A DNA stretch of 63,886 nucleotides from JAVDCA01 sp035293985. Lineage in GTDB: Bacteria > Pseudomonadota > Alphaproteobacteria > Rhizobiales > Xanthobacteraceae. Location: the NCBI GenBank assembly GCA_035293985.1, contig DATGLS010000046.1:1-63886 (forward strand). Reading direction: 5' to 3'. The notes below the pieces were generated by a model. The model saw only the letters and a program-made list of their open reading frames with translations, was not told the origin of the DNA and did not search any database. A program made the translations under genes and the position numbers. Of this stretch, positions 31,737 to 40,728 are shown one piece after another (positions within the stretch are counted from its first letter, which is position 1; the number at the start of each line of letters is the position of its first letter).

Positions 31737-33779
31737 TCAGCGGATGACGTTCAAGAGATCCTGCACCATCGAGTTCGCCGTCGTGATGATGCGCGTGTTG
31801 GCCGAGTAGGCCTGTTGGGTGACGATCAGCTTGCTGAACTCGTCGGCGATATCGACGTTCGAGGCTTCGAGCGAGCTGCCGACGATCGAGCCGGTGGCAT
31901 TCAGCAGCGCCGGGCCGGAATCGGCCGTCGCCTCGTAGGCGCCGCCATCGAGCTGCTTCAGGTTGTTCTGACCGTTGAAGTTGGCGAGCGTCACCTCGGC
32001 GAGCGGCACGGTGCGGCCGTTCGAGTAGGTGCCGACGATGCGGCCCTGGCTGTCGACCGCGATCGACTGCAGTTGGCCCGCCGAGGCGCCGTTCTGGTTG
32101 AGCAGGTTCACCTGCACGGTGCCGTTGGTGTTGGCGAACTGGGTGAGGCCGCCGGCACCGAAGGCGAGTTGCACGTTGCCGAGCGACTGGCTGTCGACGA
32201 TGACGTTGTTGAGCGTGAGGCTGCTGACCGGTGGCGTGAGCTGACCGCTCGAGTTGAAGGTGAAGTTGGTGCCGGCGTTGACCCACGCGGGCTGGGTGTT
32301 AGTGGCATTGGAGTTGGTCTGGTAGAACAGATTCCATTTGTCGGTGTGGCCGGCGCCGAGCGAGGAATCGTCGATCTTCGCCCAGCGGAACTGAACGTTC
32401 ACGGGGGCACCAGTGCCGCTGTAGGCGGTGATCGACCCGCCCGCGATCGACTCGTTGAGGAAGGTGGGCTCGTCGACGCCGAACACGGTGCCGTTCGCCG
32501 GCAGCGCCAACGTGTTGTGGATGCCGAACGTGGTCGGCGAGAAGCTGTTCGTGCCGCCGACCTGGATCGCGTCGGTCGTGTTGGCCGCCGTGATCGTGAT
32601 GTTGCCGCTCGCGCTGATTCCCGTGCTGGTCGGATTCACGCCGGCGAGCGCCTTCAGCTTGGCATCGAACTGAGCCATCGTCTGGACGTCGCCCGCTGCG
32701 GTGCCGAACGTGATGGTCTGCAGCGGATTGGGCGGATTGGAGCCGACCTGCACCGTCATGGTCTGGTTGGCCGCGACGGCATTCTGCGTGAGCAGGTTGA
32801 CCGGATTGAAGGTTTGGTTGGCCGCCGCGAAGCCGAGGTTGGCGAGATTGTTGGTGGTGTCGGAAATCGTGAGCGTGTCGGTGTCGTTGGTCGACTGGAT
32901 CTTCAGCGCGCCGCCGCTCAAGGTGACGGTGAAGTTGGCGCCGCTGAGAGCGGTCATCAGATTCTGGACGGTCGAGCCTGCGTTCACGGTGTAGGACAAG
33001 GGCGAGCCGCCGTTGTCGAGCGTGATGACGTCGCCGTTGGAAATCCCGAGCCCGACCAGGTTGGTGCCTGTCGTGAGCGTGTTGACCGTGCCGGTCCCGG
33101 TCGCCGGCGCGTCCGGCTGCAGCGTGGCGCCGGAGCCCGCAATCGTCGCCGGCGTCGGCGCGCCGGCCACAGGGCTTGCGGTGAAGTTCGACGGCTGGAG
33201 CAGGTTCGAGCCGCTGACCCCCGACTGGGTGGCCGGCGTCTGTGGCACGCTCGGGAGGTTGGCATTGTACTGGATCTGCGAGGTTTCCTGTGCCGGGATC
33301 AGATTGTTGGAGAACTGCAGCGTCTGCGGAATACTGCCAGTGGGGTTGCCGGTCGAGGGATCGACCGGAATGCCCATCAGGTAGTAGCCGGCGCCGTTGA
33401 CCAGGAAACCGTTCTGATCGAGCTGGAAATCGCCGCGCCGGGTGTAGAGGTTGACGCCGCTGAACACCGGCTGGTTGTCCGTGAAGGTGGTCGGCTTCTC
33501 GACGATGAAATAGCCGTTGCCGTTGACCGCCATGTAGGTCGGCGTGTTCGAGTTCTGGATATCCCCCTGCACGTTGTTGGTGGGGACCGAGTTCACCGCC
33601 ACGCTACCGGCGATTTGCTGGCTCGGCAGGTTGTCCGAGACCATGTCCTGGAAGCTGGTCTGGATGCCCTTGTAGGCGGTGGTCTGCGAGTTGGCGATGT
33701 TGCCGGAGATGTTCTGCAGAGCAAATGATTGGGCGCTCAGACCGGACACGGCGGTCGTAAGAGCGTCGAAGATACCCAT
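31737..33779 (-). CDS. flgE: Flagellar hook protein FlgE
   Basis: A 680-residue hook subunit. The N-terminus MGIFDALTTAVSGLSAQSFALQNISGNIANSQTTAYKGIQT carries the ANxxTxxYK rod/hook signature. The following FlgE domain (YMAVNGNGYFIVEKPT, GDFQLDQNGFLVNGAGYYLMG) and the C-terminus DEFSKLIVTQQAYSANTRIITTANSMVQDLL are typical. The central variable region is long. The frame runs upstream to 33866, but the ATG at 33779 has GGAG upstream and begins the conserved protein. A consensus sigma-54 promoter lies 84 bases upstream and probably drives flgE-flgK-flgL. Confidence 0.96.
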   Translation of the reverse strand: MGIFDALTTAVSGLSAQSFALQNISGNIANSQTTAYKGIQTSFQDMVSDNLPSQQIAGSVAVNSVPTNNVQGDIQNSNTPTYMAVNGNGYFIVEKPTTFTDNQPVFSGVNLYTRRGDFQLDQNGFLVNGAGYYLMGIPVDPSTGNPTGSIPQTLQFSNNLIPAQETSQIQYNANLPSVPQTPATQSGVSGSNLLQPSNFTASPVAGAPTPATIAGSGATLQPDAPATGTGTVNTLTTGTNLVGLGISNGDVITLDNGGSPLSYTVNAGSTVQNLMTALSGANFTVTLSGGALKIQSTNDTDTLTISDTTNNLANLGFAAANQTFNPVNLLTQNAVAANQTMTVQVGSNPPNPLQTITFGTAAGDVQTMAQFDAKLKALAGVNPTSTGISASGNITITAANTTDAIQVGGTNSFSPTTFGIHNTLALPANGTVFGVDEPTFLNESIAGGSITAYSGTGAPVNVQFRWAKIDDSSLGAGHTDKWNLFYQTNSNATNTQPAWVNAGTNFTFNSSGQLTPPVSSLTLNNVIVDSQSLGNVQLAFGAGGLTQFANTNGTVQVNLLNQNGASAGQLQSIAVDSQGRIVGTYSNGRTVPLAEVTLANFNGQNNLKQLDGGAYEATADSGPALLNATGSIVGSSLEASNVDIADEFSKLIVTQQAYSANTRIITTANSMVQDLLNVIR

Positions 33780-33862
33780 GACTGTTTTCTCCACTCGGAT
33801 CCGAGCGGCCGTCGGGCGGATCGAATACGCACACACAGGCCGCTGAACGCGTGCAGGGCTTC

Positions 33863-33878
33863 GCAAGCCGCGTGCCAG
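33863..33878 (-). promoter_or_regulatory. Sigma-54 (-24/-12) promoter for flgE
   Basis: On the minus strand TGGCACGCGGCTTGC, with the TGGCAC element at 33877-33872, TTGC at 33866-33863, and the GG and GC exactly ten bases apart. Transcription would start near 33851, giving a leader of about 70 bases. Confidence 0.75.
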
Positions 33879-33879
33879 A

Positions 33880-34066
33880 AAAAATAACCATATAATTCAA
33901 TTGGATAGATAGGCGGCGAGCGTTCCAATCAGGCGCGAAGCGGCAAGAATCGGCTACCCGGCGGCAGAAACTGCCGAGCTTCGTTGGCCGATTCCGCTCG
34001 GGGACAATCGACGGCCCCGGATCAGGTCCGGGGCCGTCGATCAAGTCTTGGAGCCGGGAAGCGCGC
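33880..34066. other. Intergenic region upstream of the flgE promoter
   Basis: Contains an AT-rich stretch at 33881-33912 (upstream of the sigma-54 element, where an activator such as FlbD or IHF could bind) and, at 34011-34042, the inverted repeat GGCCCCGGA / TCCGGGGCC followed by no T-tract. This is a possible end for msrB transcripts. Confidence 0.4.
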
Positions 34067-34567
34067 TCAGGCCGGCGCGTTGGCGGCCGGCGTGAATTTC
34101 AGGGAAAGCCCGTTCATGCAGTAGCGAAGGCCGGTCGGCGGCGGACCGTCATTGAAGACGTGGCCGAGGTGGCCGCCGCAGCGGCGGCAGTGCACCTCGG
34201 TGCGATGCATCAGGAAGGAGCGGTCGTCCGAGGTGCCGACCGCATTGGCGAGCGGCTGGTAAAAGCTCGGCCAGCCGGTGCCGCTGTCGAACTTGGTGTC
34301 GGAGGAGAAAAGCGGCAGGTCGCAGGCGGCGCAGGAAAACACGCCCTTGCGCTTCTCATGGTCGAGCGGGCTCGAGAACGGCGGCTCGGTGCCATGCTCG
34401 CGCAGCACCTCGTATTGCGCCGGGGTGAGGATCTTGCGCCATTCGGCGTCCGGCTTCTCGATCTCGAACGGGCCCGCGGCGGCGGCTTCTCCGCCGCCGA
34501 GCCAGCGCCAGCCGGCGATCACGGCAATGCCGGCCGTTGCGGTGAGCAGCCATCGACGATTGATCAT
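34067..34567 (-). CDS. msrB: Exported peptide-methionine (R)-S-oxide reductase MsrB
   Basis: A 166-residue enzyme that reduces methionine-R-sulfoxide in proteins. Residues 1-30 contain NRRWLLTATAGIAVIAGWRW, a twin-Arg-like or membrane-anchoring export signal. The catalytic domain follows with zinc ligands C79, C82, C127 and C130 and the catalytic C150 in RYCMNG; W99 lies in SGTGWPSF. The ATG at 34567 follows GGAGCCGATC. Export suggests repair of oxidised periplasmic proteins. No MsrA is adjacent. Confidence 0.92.
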   Translation of the reverse strand: MINRRWLLTATAGIAVIAGWRWLGGGEAAAAGPFEIEKPDAEWRKILTPAQYEVLREHGTEPPFSSPLDHEKRKGVFSCAACDLPLFSSDTKFDSGTGWPSFYQPLANAVGTSDDRSFLMHRTEVHCRRCGGHLGHVFNDGPPPTGLRYCMNGLSLKFTPAANAPA

Positions 34568-34698
34568 GATCGGCTCCTTGGCGGCGTTGTGCTTCAACTT
34601 GCGTCCAATTGCCTCGAATCCTATTAGCGCATCCTGGCGCCGGCCGTCTGTCAATTGCGCTCACGTTCCCGCGAGCCGGGCGTGTTCCGTTGCCGCAG

Positions 34699-34751
34699 GC
34701 ACGACCCCGAAAAGTGGATACCGTTTTCGCAAAAGCTTATGCACCAAAACG
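34699..34751. repeat. Rhizobial interspersed palindromic element (CGAAAAGTGG type)
   Basis: The stretch contains CCCCGAAAAGTGG, then CCGTTTTCGCAAAAGC and TATGC, an imperfect copy of the CGAAAAGTGG...CCGGTTTTCGG palindrome common between genes in Hyphomicrobiales. It lies just after the M20 amidohydrolase gene. Confidence 0.65.
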
Positions 34752-34754
34752 ACG

Positions 34755-36263
34755 TCAATCGAAGCGCGGGATCTTGTTCAGATAGAACTGCCGCATGGCG
34801 GGCCGGTACTTCTCCATCTCGGCCCGGTTGAGGTCGATGTCCGGCTTCGCGTCAGGCGGCAGCAGCGAGAAATAGGGCGTCTTCTTCGATTCCACCGTGA
34901 ACTCGGCCCGCGCCTTGGTGAGCAGGTCGGGCGAGGTCAGGAGATCGATGATCGAGGCCGCCAGCACCTTGGCTCCTACGATCTGGCCCTTGTGCGAAAT
35001 CGAGCTCACCGGCGTCACGGCCGCGTGCCATTCGTGATAGGCGAAGCCCGGCACCGAGGCCGGGAAGTTCAACAGCCCCGCCGGCACCACCCACGACACA
35101 TCGCCATTGTCGTTGGAGGAAGCCGACTGGCGCCGCTCGCCGAGCGCCTCGGGCCTCGTGCGCAGGCCGACCACCGGGTGATTGGCCGACTTCTGGAAGT
35201 CGCGGGCGAACGTCTGCTCCTGGTCGGTCCACGCCGGCACGCCGACCATGTCGATGTTCTTCTGGATGGCCTCCGCGATGCCGCGGTTGACGAGCTGCGG
35301 CCACGCTGAGGCGGCGTATTTCACGTCGTAGGTCGTGCCGGTCATCAGCGCGGCGCCTTGGGCGATGTGGACCAGCTTGTCATAGGTCGCCTTGGAGTCG
35401 GGCATGTTGGCGTCGCGCACGAACCACCAGATCTGGCCGGTGTCGGGAATGATGTTCGGCTGGATGCCGCCATTGGTGATGGTGCGGTGCGCCCGGTAGG
35501 TCGGGTGCAGGTGCTCGCGCAGCTTGTCGAAGCCGATGTCCATGAGCTCGACCGCGTCGACCGCATCGCGGGCGTCCCACGGGTCGATCGCGCCATGCGC
35601 GGTCTTGCCGTGGAACGTGAAAATCGAGCTGATCGCCGCGTAGTTGGTCAGGCCATAGCCAGTGGCGAGCCCGTCCCCGATGTGCAGGTAGATGATGGCG
35701 TCGACGTCCTTGAAGTAGCCAGCGCGCACGATGAAGGGACGGCTCGCGAGCTGCTCCTCGGCCGGGCCGAACGAGACCGCGACGGTGCCGGGCAGGTTGT
35801 AACGCTGCATTACTTGCTTGACCGCGAACGCTGCCGCCGACGCCACCCCGCCATGGGTGTTGTGGCCCTCCATGTGGCCGGGCGCGCCCGGCACGAGCGG
35901 CGCGTGGGCGAAATCGAGCGGCTTCTGCGAGCCGCCCGGCAGCGCGTCGACCTCGGTGACGATCGCGATCTTGGGATGGCCCGAGCCCCACTCGGCCCAC
36001 AGGTTCGTCGGCATGCCGGCGCCGCCGAGGTCGACGCGGAAGCCGGCCGCCTCGAGGGTGCTCTTGAGCAGCTTGGTGGTTTCGACCTCCTGCATGCCGA
36101 GCTCGCCGAAATAAAAGATCGAGTCACTGATGTCGGCGATCTGCGTCGCATTGCGATCGATGGTGTCGAAGGCGAGCTGCTTGCGCTCGTCGGCGTGCCC
36201 GGCGGGCGCCAGGATTAACGCCACCAATGTCAGGATCAGGCTGAGCTTCGCGTTGCGCGGCAT
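34755..36263 (-). CDS. Exported M20 family amidohydrolase (AbgB-like)
   Basis: A 502-residue protein with an N-terminal signal peptide (AKLSLILTLVALILAPAGHA). The M20 zinc-peptidase core follows: GELGMQEVET, AGMPTNLWAEWGSGHPKIAIVTEVDALPG, GHNTHGG, PAEEQ, and FHGKTAHGAIDPWDARDAVDAV in the dimerisation domain. This order matches the AbgB branch, which cleaves amide bonds of small N-acyl amino acids; the substrate here is unknown. GGGGGACATC precedes the ATG. A longer frame extends to 36971 but enters the divergent MoxR gene. Confidence 0.88.
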   Translation of the reverse strand: MPRNAKLSLILTLVALILAPAGHADERKQLAFDTIDRNATQIADISDSIFYFGELGMQEVETTKLLKSTLEAAGFRVDLGGAGMPTNLWAEWGSGHPKIAIVTEVDALPGGSQKPLDFAHAPLVPGAPGHMEGHNTHGGVASAAAFAVKQVMQRYNLPGTVAVSFGPAEEQLASRPFIVRAGYFKDVDAIIYLHIGDGLATGYGLTNYAAISSIFTFHGKTAHGAIDPWDARDAVDAVELMDIGFDKLREHLHPTYRAHRTITNGGIQPNIIPDTGQIWWFVRDANMPDSKATYDKLVHIAQGAALMTGTTYDVKYAASAWPQLVNRGIAEAIQKNIDMVGVPAWTDQEQTFARDFQKSANHPVVGLRTRPEALGERRQSASSNDNGDVSWVVPAGLLNFPASVPGFAYHEWHAAVTPVSSISHKGQIVGAKVLAASIIDLLTSPDLLTKARAEFTVESKKTPYFSLLPPDAKPDIDLNRAEMEKYRPAMRQFYLNKIPRFD

Positions 36264-36395
36264 GATGTCCCCCGGATGCAGGTGCGGCAAAGAACGGCAA
36301 ACGCTAGGCCGCGCCTCGGCTCTCGACAAGCGCGGGCCGAGCCTGTCAGATGGCGCAAAATCGCAATCCAAAATCCCGATCTGGACGGCAGACGC

Positions 36396-37241
36396 ATGCG
36401 TTTCGAAGGCACCAAGGCCTATGTGGCGACCGATGACCTGAAGGTCGCGGTCAATGCCGCGATCACGCTCGAGCGGCCGCTGCTGGTGAAGGGCGAGCCC
36501 GGCACCGGCAAGACCGTGCTGGCAATCGAGATCGCCAAGGCGCTCGGCGCGCCGCTGATCGAGTGGCACGTCAAATCGACCACCAAGGCGCTGCAGGGCC
36601 TCTACGAGTACGATGCCGTCTCGCGCCTGCGCGACAGCCAACTCGGCGACGCGCGGGTGCAGGACATCCGCAATTACATAAAGCGCGGCAAGCTGTGGGA
36701 CGCGTTCGTGTCCGACGAGCGGCCCGTGCTGCTGATCGACGAGATCGATAAGGCCGACATCGAGTTCCCGAACGATCTGCTGCAGGAGCTCGATCGCATG
36801 GAGTTCTTCGTCTACGAGACGAGCGAGACCGTCAAGGCGCGCCGCCGCCCGATCGTCGTCATCACGTCGAACAACGAGAAGGAGTTGCCCGACGCCTTCC
36901 TGCGCCGCTGCTTCTTCCATTACATCCGCTTTCCCGACCCTGACACCATGCAGGCGATCATCGACGTGCACTTCCCAGGCATCAAGCAGCGTCTGGTCGC
37001 GGAAGCGCTGCGGCTATTCTACGAGATCCGCGATGTGCCGGGTTTGAAGAAGAAGCCGTCGACCTCCGAGCTGCTCGATTGGCTCAAGCTCCTGATGGTC
37101 GAGGACATCGGCCCGGAGACGCTACGCGAGCGCGACCCGAAGAAGCTCGTGCCGCCGCTCGCCGGCGCACTGATCAAAAACGAGCAGGACGTGCACTTGT
37201 TCGAGCGGCTGGCGTTCATGGCGCGAAGAGAGGGGCGATAA
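36396..37241 (+). CDS. MoxR-type AAA+ ATPase
   Basis: A 281-residue ATPase with Walker A GEPGTGKT (~32-39), Walker B VLLIDEIDKAD, sensor ITSNNEKELPDAFLRRC and arginine-finger region, the MoxR/CoxD-like order. Such ATPases usually act with a von Willebrand factor A protein as chaperones that insert metals or activate enzymes. The ATG at 36396 begins the conserved domain. The vWA (CoxE-type) partner that normally follows is missing: 235 bases without a recognisable gene come next. Confidence 0.88.
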   Translation: MRFEGTKAYVATDDLKVAVNAAITLERPLLVKGEPGTGKTVLAIEIAKALGAPLIEWHVKSTTKALQGLYEYDAVSRLRDSQLGDARVQDIRNYIKRGKLWDAFVSDERPVLLIDEIDKADIEFPNDLLQELDRMEFFVYETSETVKARRRPIVVITSNNEKELPDAFLRRCFFHYIRFPDPDTMQAIIDVHFPGIKQRLVAEALRLFYEIRDVPGLKKKPSTSELLDWLKLLMVEDIGPETLRERDPKKLVPPLAGALIKNEQDVHLFERLAFMARREGR

Positions 37242-37476
37242 CTGCAGCACGAGTTGCGCGGCAGCTGAAACCCAAACGACATCTTCCGAGCGGACCGAGA
37301 TCCTGCGGGGTTTGCGCACCATCCAGCGCCAACAGCAGATCCTCTGCCACGGCGAAATCCGAGCCGCGAAATTGGTTGGTCTTTCGCCTTCCCATACTTT
37401 GAGGCTTGCAGGATTGCGCCACGACCGGATCATGGCAAAAACATGCTAAGAGACGCGGTATGACGCAGGATCGCGC
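37242..37476. other. Intergenic stretch after the MoxR-type gene
   Basis: 235 bases. Short frames exist on both strands, but none shows a domain, signal or ribosome site, and no remnant of a vWA gene is recognisable. Confidence 0.4.
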
Positions 37477-37938
37477 CTAATGCGCGTTGCCATCACAGCC
37501 GCGGCTACGGCCTTCCCCCTGCCCCTGCGGGCCACCGCCTGCCGGAATGATGCAGAACTGGACGCGGTCGGGGCCGGCGGTTGCTCGGCGGTCCCGCATG
37601 GCCTGCTCGTCGGCCGCCTGGTGCGTATCGGCGACCGCCCATCCGGCGCCGGGCTCGCCATCCTGTGGATCGAACGCTATCGCGAAGCACTTGTTGCTGA
37701 ATCTGGCGACGACCTTGCACAGCTGCTTGAGGCTCTCGTCGGACGTGCTCCCTTTGCAGGATTCGATTGCGTCGGCGGAGGCGATCTTCGGCGATGGCGT
37801 ATTGAGCGCGCTGCCGCTCGCAAAGGCGTTTCTCGGCCCGACCGCCATGCATGGATGAGACGACAACAGAAATGCAGCTGACGCCGCGAGCAAGATCAGC
37901 GGCCGCAATGTCTGCGATACAGCGCTCGACATACTCAT
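37477..37938 (-). CDS. Small secreted protein, DUF4189-like
   Basis: A 153-residue protein with an N-terminal signal peptide (SQTLRPLILLAASAAFLLSSHPCMA). The mature part has several Cys (ESCKGS, QLCKV, NKCFAIAFD, QFCIIP), and CFAIAFDPQDGEPGAGWAVADTHQAADEQAM resembles the DUF4189 pattern of secreted rhizobial proteins. Function unknown. Start chosen at the ATG of MSMSS, just before the signal. No clear operon partner. Confidence 0.55.
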   Translation of the reverse strand: MSMSSAVSQTLRPLILLAASAAFLLSSHPCMAVGPRNAFASGSALNTPSPKIASADAIESCKGSTSDESLKQLCKVVARFSNKCFAIAFDPQDGEPGAGWAVADTHQAADEQAMRDRRATAGPDRVQFCIIPAGGGPQGQGEGRSRGCDGNAH

Positions 37939-38159
37939 TCGCCACCCGGCCGGCTTCTCACAGCCCGCGGAAAATAATGCCAACGGCCGTGAGAGCTCGC
38001 AACCCGCCGAAGTCCACCGAAGTCCGGCCCGCCACGAGAGAACGCGCATCCGTTCGAGGAATTGGCTTTCAAGGCGCGGCGTGAGGGGCGCTGACAGCGC
38101 AGAGGGGGCCTGCGGCGAGGCCCGTTCCCTTCGTCCAGCCGGACCGGTAATGTCGTCCC

Positions 38160-39089
38160 ATGTCCATGAGTGTGCAAAACGCTTCCTCGGAAGCGCCCTC
38201 GGCCGCCCGCGATCCGCAGGGCTTCCGCGGCGGCATCGCGTCCCTCGCCGACGACCAGCTCTACGCGCTGCAGAACCCGTTCCCGCTCGACGGGCGGGTG
38301 AGCGCCTATGCGGCGAGCGCGCGCGGATTCTCGGTCGTGAACAGCTACCTGCTCACCCAGCCCGACGCCGCCCTGTTGATCGACACCGGCTTCGGCAAGG
38401 ACGAGCCGGTGATCCGTGCCCAGATCGAATCCCTGACCGCCCCCGGCCTGCCGCTCTCGCTCTTTCCGCTGCGGCTCAACGAGTTCATGTCGATCAACAA
38501 CGTCGAGAGCTTCGCGGCGCATTTCAACGTCGAGACATGCTACACCAGCAATCCCGACGCGGCGCTGTGGTTCGACTTCGGCGCGCGCGAGGACGGGCGC
38601 AACGTGCTCGACGCCATGAAGGTGACGGCGGTGACCCGCGCCGACACCATCGACCTCGGCAAGCTCGGCCGTACCATCGACGTGATGCAGGCGCCGATCC
38701 GGCTCATCGCGACGCGCTGGCTCTACGACCGCGCGACCCGCACGCTGTTTTCCTCCGACATGTTCACCCATCTGTGGCGCGAGGAGGCGACCGGCCCGTG
38801 GATCATCACCGATGCGGACAATGATCCTACCGCGTTGCGCGACGTGCGCTCGTTCATGCTCAATACGCGCTACTGGTGGCTCGAGGGCGCGCCGACCGAC
38901 GCGATCCGCCGCGGCATCGACGCGATCTTCGACAAGTTCGACATCGAGACCATCGCGCCCGGCTACGGCTGCATCCTGTCCGGCCGCAATGTGGTCGAGC
39001 GGCACTATCGCATGCTTGACGCGTTTCTCGCCGCCTGCGACAAGAGTCGGATGGTCTCGCGCTACGTGACGCGCGACGAGGAAAGGTGA
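38160..39089 (+). CDS. MBL-fold protein of the diiron (FprA/ODP) type, metal motif degenerate
   Basis: A 309-residue protein whose pattern SVVNSYLLTQPDAALLIDTGFG and LFSSDMFTHLW matches the beta-lactamase fold of oxygen-binding diiron proteins. Where active members carry H-x-E-x-D-H, this one has LNEFMSINNVESF, with no His. The late His in GYGCI is also changed. It may have lost metal binding or use other ligands. No flavodoxin domain is attached. A second ATG six bases in is an alternative start. Confidence 0.7.
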   Translation: MSMSVQNASSEAPSAARDPQGFRGGIASLADDQLYALQNPFPLDGRVSAYAASARGFSVVNSYLLTQPDAALLIDTGFGKDEPVIRAQIESLTAPGLPLSLFPLRLNEFMSINNVESFAAHFNVETCYTSNPDAALWFDFGAREDGRNVLDAMKVTAVTRADTIDLGKLGRTIDVMQAPIRLIATRWLYDRATRTLFSSDMFTHLWREEATGPWIITDADNDPTALRDVRSFMLNTRYWWLEGAPTDAIRRGIDAIFDKFDIETIAPGYGCILSGRNVVERHYRMLDAFLAACDKSRMVSRYVTRDEER

Positions 39090-39224
39090 GGCGAGCGCCG
39101 CTTCGGTCAGCAGCTATCGGTAGAATATATACAACTTACAACTCTTTTCCAAAGTTGGCAGGACGAACTCGGAATTCTGCTGAAGATTCAAAGGCGCCTT
39201 CCAACAACGACTCCAACACACGCA

Positions 39225-40100
39225 CTACGCCGCTTGGTGCCGCTGCAAAAATGCCCGCGCACGATCAATGGTGCGGGCCTTGAGCTCCGGCGGATCTTTC
39301 CACGGGAACACCGTGATCTCCGCATTCGGGCAGAGCGAGGCGATATCGATCGACACCCGTAACGGATGCGCCACCACGTCGTCGGGCAGCACCAGCATCG
39401 GTGTCGGGCAGGACTTCGCGAAATCGCGCGAGACGCTGTACACGAAGTCGGGTTGCACGCGGTAAAGGTTGTGCAGATATGTTTCGATGGTCTCCATCGA
39501 GACGTCCGGCCGCCGCGCGCGAAACGCCTTGGCCCAGACGTCACGGCCGGCGTCATACATATAGTCCGGGTGCTCAGGGTGATGTCCGACCGGCTGGCTC
39601 AGCAGGGCGGCGACGACGCGTTGCGGCGCACGCTGCATCAGCTTCATCGCGAACGGTCCGCCGATGCAATTGCCGAAGAAAAAGAACTTTTCGATGCCGA
39701 GATGATCCATGAGACCGAGCTGGTCGTCGGCGAAGGCGCCCCATGGATCCTCGACCGCGACCGGTCCGGTCGACTCCCCGCCGGTGGCGTTGCGCTGGTC
39801 CATGGTGATCACGCGGAAGTCGTTCTTGAACTCTTCCGGAATGTTGATCACCGCGGTCGGCCAGACCCCGATGCGCGAGTTCAAGCCGCCGCCGGGCGTC
39901 GCCAGCAGCGGGAAGCCGGAGCCGATCTCCGCGTAGCGGATGCGGACATTGTCCTTCTCGTAGAACCCGATCTTGGCGCCGGGCGGCAAGCCCTGCGGCG
40001 CTGCCGCCTGCGCCTCTTGGGCGAATACCTGCGGCGCCGCGCTCGCCGCCGCGGCAGCCGCGCCCGTTGTCAGAATGGTGCGTCGATTGGAGTCGATCAT
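39225..40100 (-). CDS. Tat-exported alpha/beta hydrolase with a Cys nucleophile elbow
   Basis: A 291-residue protein. Residues 1-28 are a twin-arginine signal (SNRRTILTTGAAAAAASAAPQVFA). An alpha/beta-hydrolase domain follows with the oxyanion region TPGGGL, MDQRN, and the nucleophile elbow FFFGNCIGG, where C145 replaces the usual Ser. VLPDDVVAHP and a C-terminal His near ARAFLQRH complete the pattern. A Cys nucleophile occurs in dienelactone hydrolases and related enzymes; the protein could also be inactive. The ATG at 40100 is preceded by GGGCGCGC. Divergent from the DUF1330 gene. Confidence 0.75.
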   Translation of the reverse strand: MIDSNRRTILTTGAAAAAASAAPQVFAQEAQAAAPQGLPPGAKIGFYEKDNVRIRYAEIGSGFPLLATPGGGLNSRIGVWPTAVINIPEEFKNDFRVITMDQRNATGGESTGPVAVEDPWGAFADDQLGLMDHLGIEKFFFFGNCIGGPFAMKLMQRAPQRVVAALLSQPVGHHPEHPDYMYDAGRDVWAKAFRARRPDVSMETIETYLHNLYRVQPDFVYSVSRDFAKSCPTPMLVLPDDVVAHPLRVSIDIASLCPNAEITVFPWKDPPELKARTIDRARAFLQRHQAA

Positions 40101-40326
40101 GCGCGCCCTGCCTATGTCGAAGCCGCTCAACCGCGCAGCATAGGGCGCCCAGGGGCTGAATGCACGGGATGTCCGGGCGGAGCCGCATCGAAGCCATGCC
40201 ACGCCGCATAGCAAAGAGGTACTGACACCGCCGCAATTCGAAGGTAAAAAACGCAACGATCGAAAGACGCGATCCACGACCCGACAGAGCGGGCAGTTCG
40301 TAGCCGGATGAGGTGGGAGGTCTTCG

Positions 40327-40707
40327 ATGTCCACGACAGTGAGATGCTTGACCGCGCTAGTGATCACCGCCTGCGCGCTTGGCTCGCCCGGGTCGCGCGC
40401 ACAGACGAAACCCGCGCCCGCCTATTGGATCACCGAAACGATCGAGGTCATGGACCAAGCCGCCTTCCTCAAGGCCATCAAGGCTGTGCCGCCGATCGTG
40501 AAGGCGCACGGCGGACGCTACATCGTGCTGGGCGGAAAGATCGTGCCGGGCGTCGGATCGCCGCCGTCACGTATCACCATCATCGCCTTTGACAGCCTGG
40601 AGGCGGCGTCAGCGTGGTACAACGACCCTGCCGCCGTCGCGGCGCGCACCGAGGCGTTGAAATTCGCCAAGGTGCGCGACTCCACGGTCCAGGGCGTCGG
40701 CAATTGA
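40327..40707 (+). CDS. Exported DUF1330 protein
   Basis: A 126-residue protein. Residues 1-25 look like a signal peptide (VRCLTALVITACALGSPGSRA). The rest has the DUF1330 dimeric ferredoxin-like pattern: YWITETIEVMDQAAFLKAIKAVPPIVKAHGGRYIVLGG and FDSLEAASAWYNDPAAVAART. GGGAGG lies nine bases before the ATG. Family function is unknown; most members are cytoplasmic, so the signal is unusual. The next gene starts 22 bases on. Confidence 0.82.
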   Translation: MSTTVRCLTALVITACALGSPGSRAQTKPAPAYWITETIEVMDQAAFLKAIKAVPPIVKAHGGRYIVLGGKIVPGVGSPPSRITIIAFDSLEAASAWYNDPAAVAARTEALKFAKVRDSTVQGVGN

Positions 40708-40728
40708 GCTGATCAGGGAAGATTGGAA

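Noticed and set aside
36264..36971. An N-terminal extension of the M20 amidohydrolase
   Set aside because: It would run opposite the MoxR-type gene. The signal peptide and ribosome site place the start at 36263.
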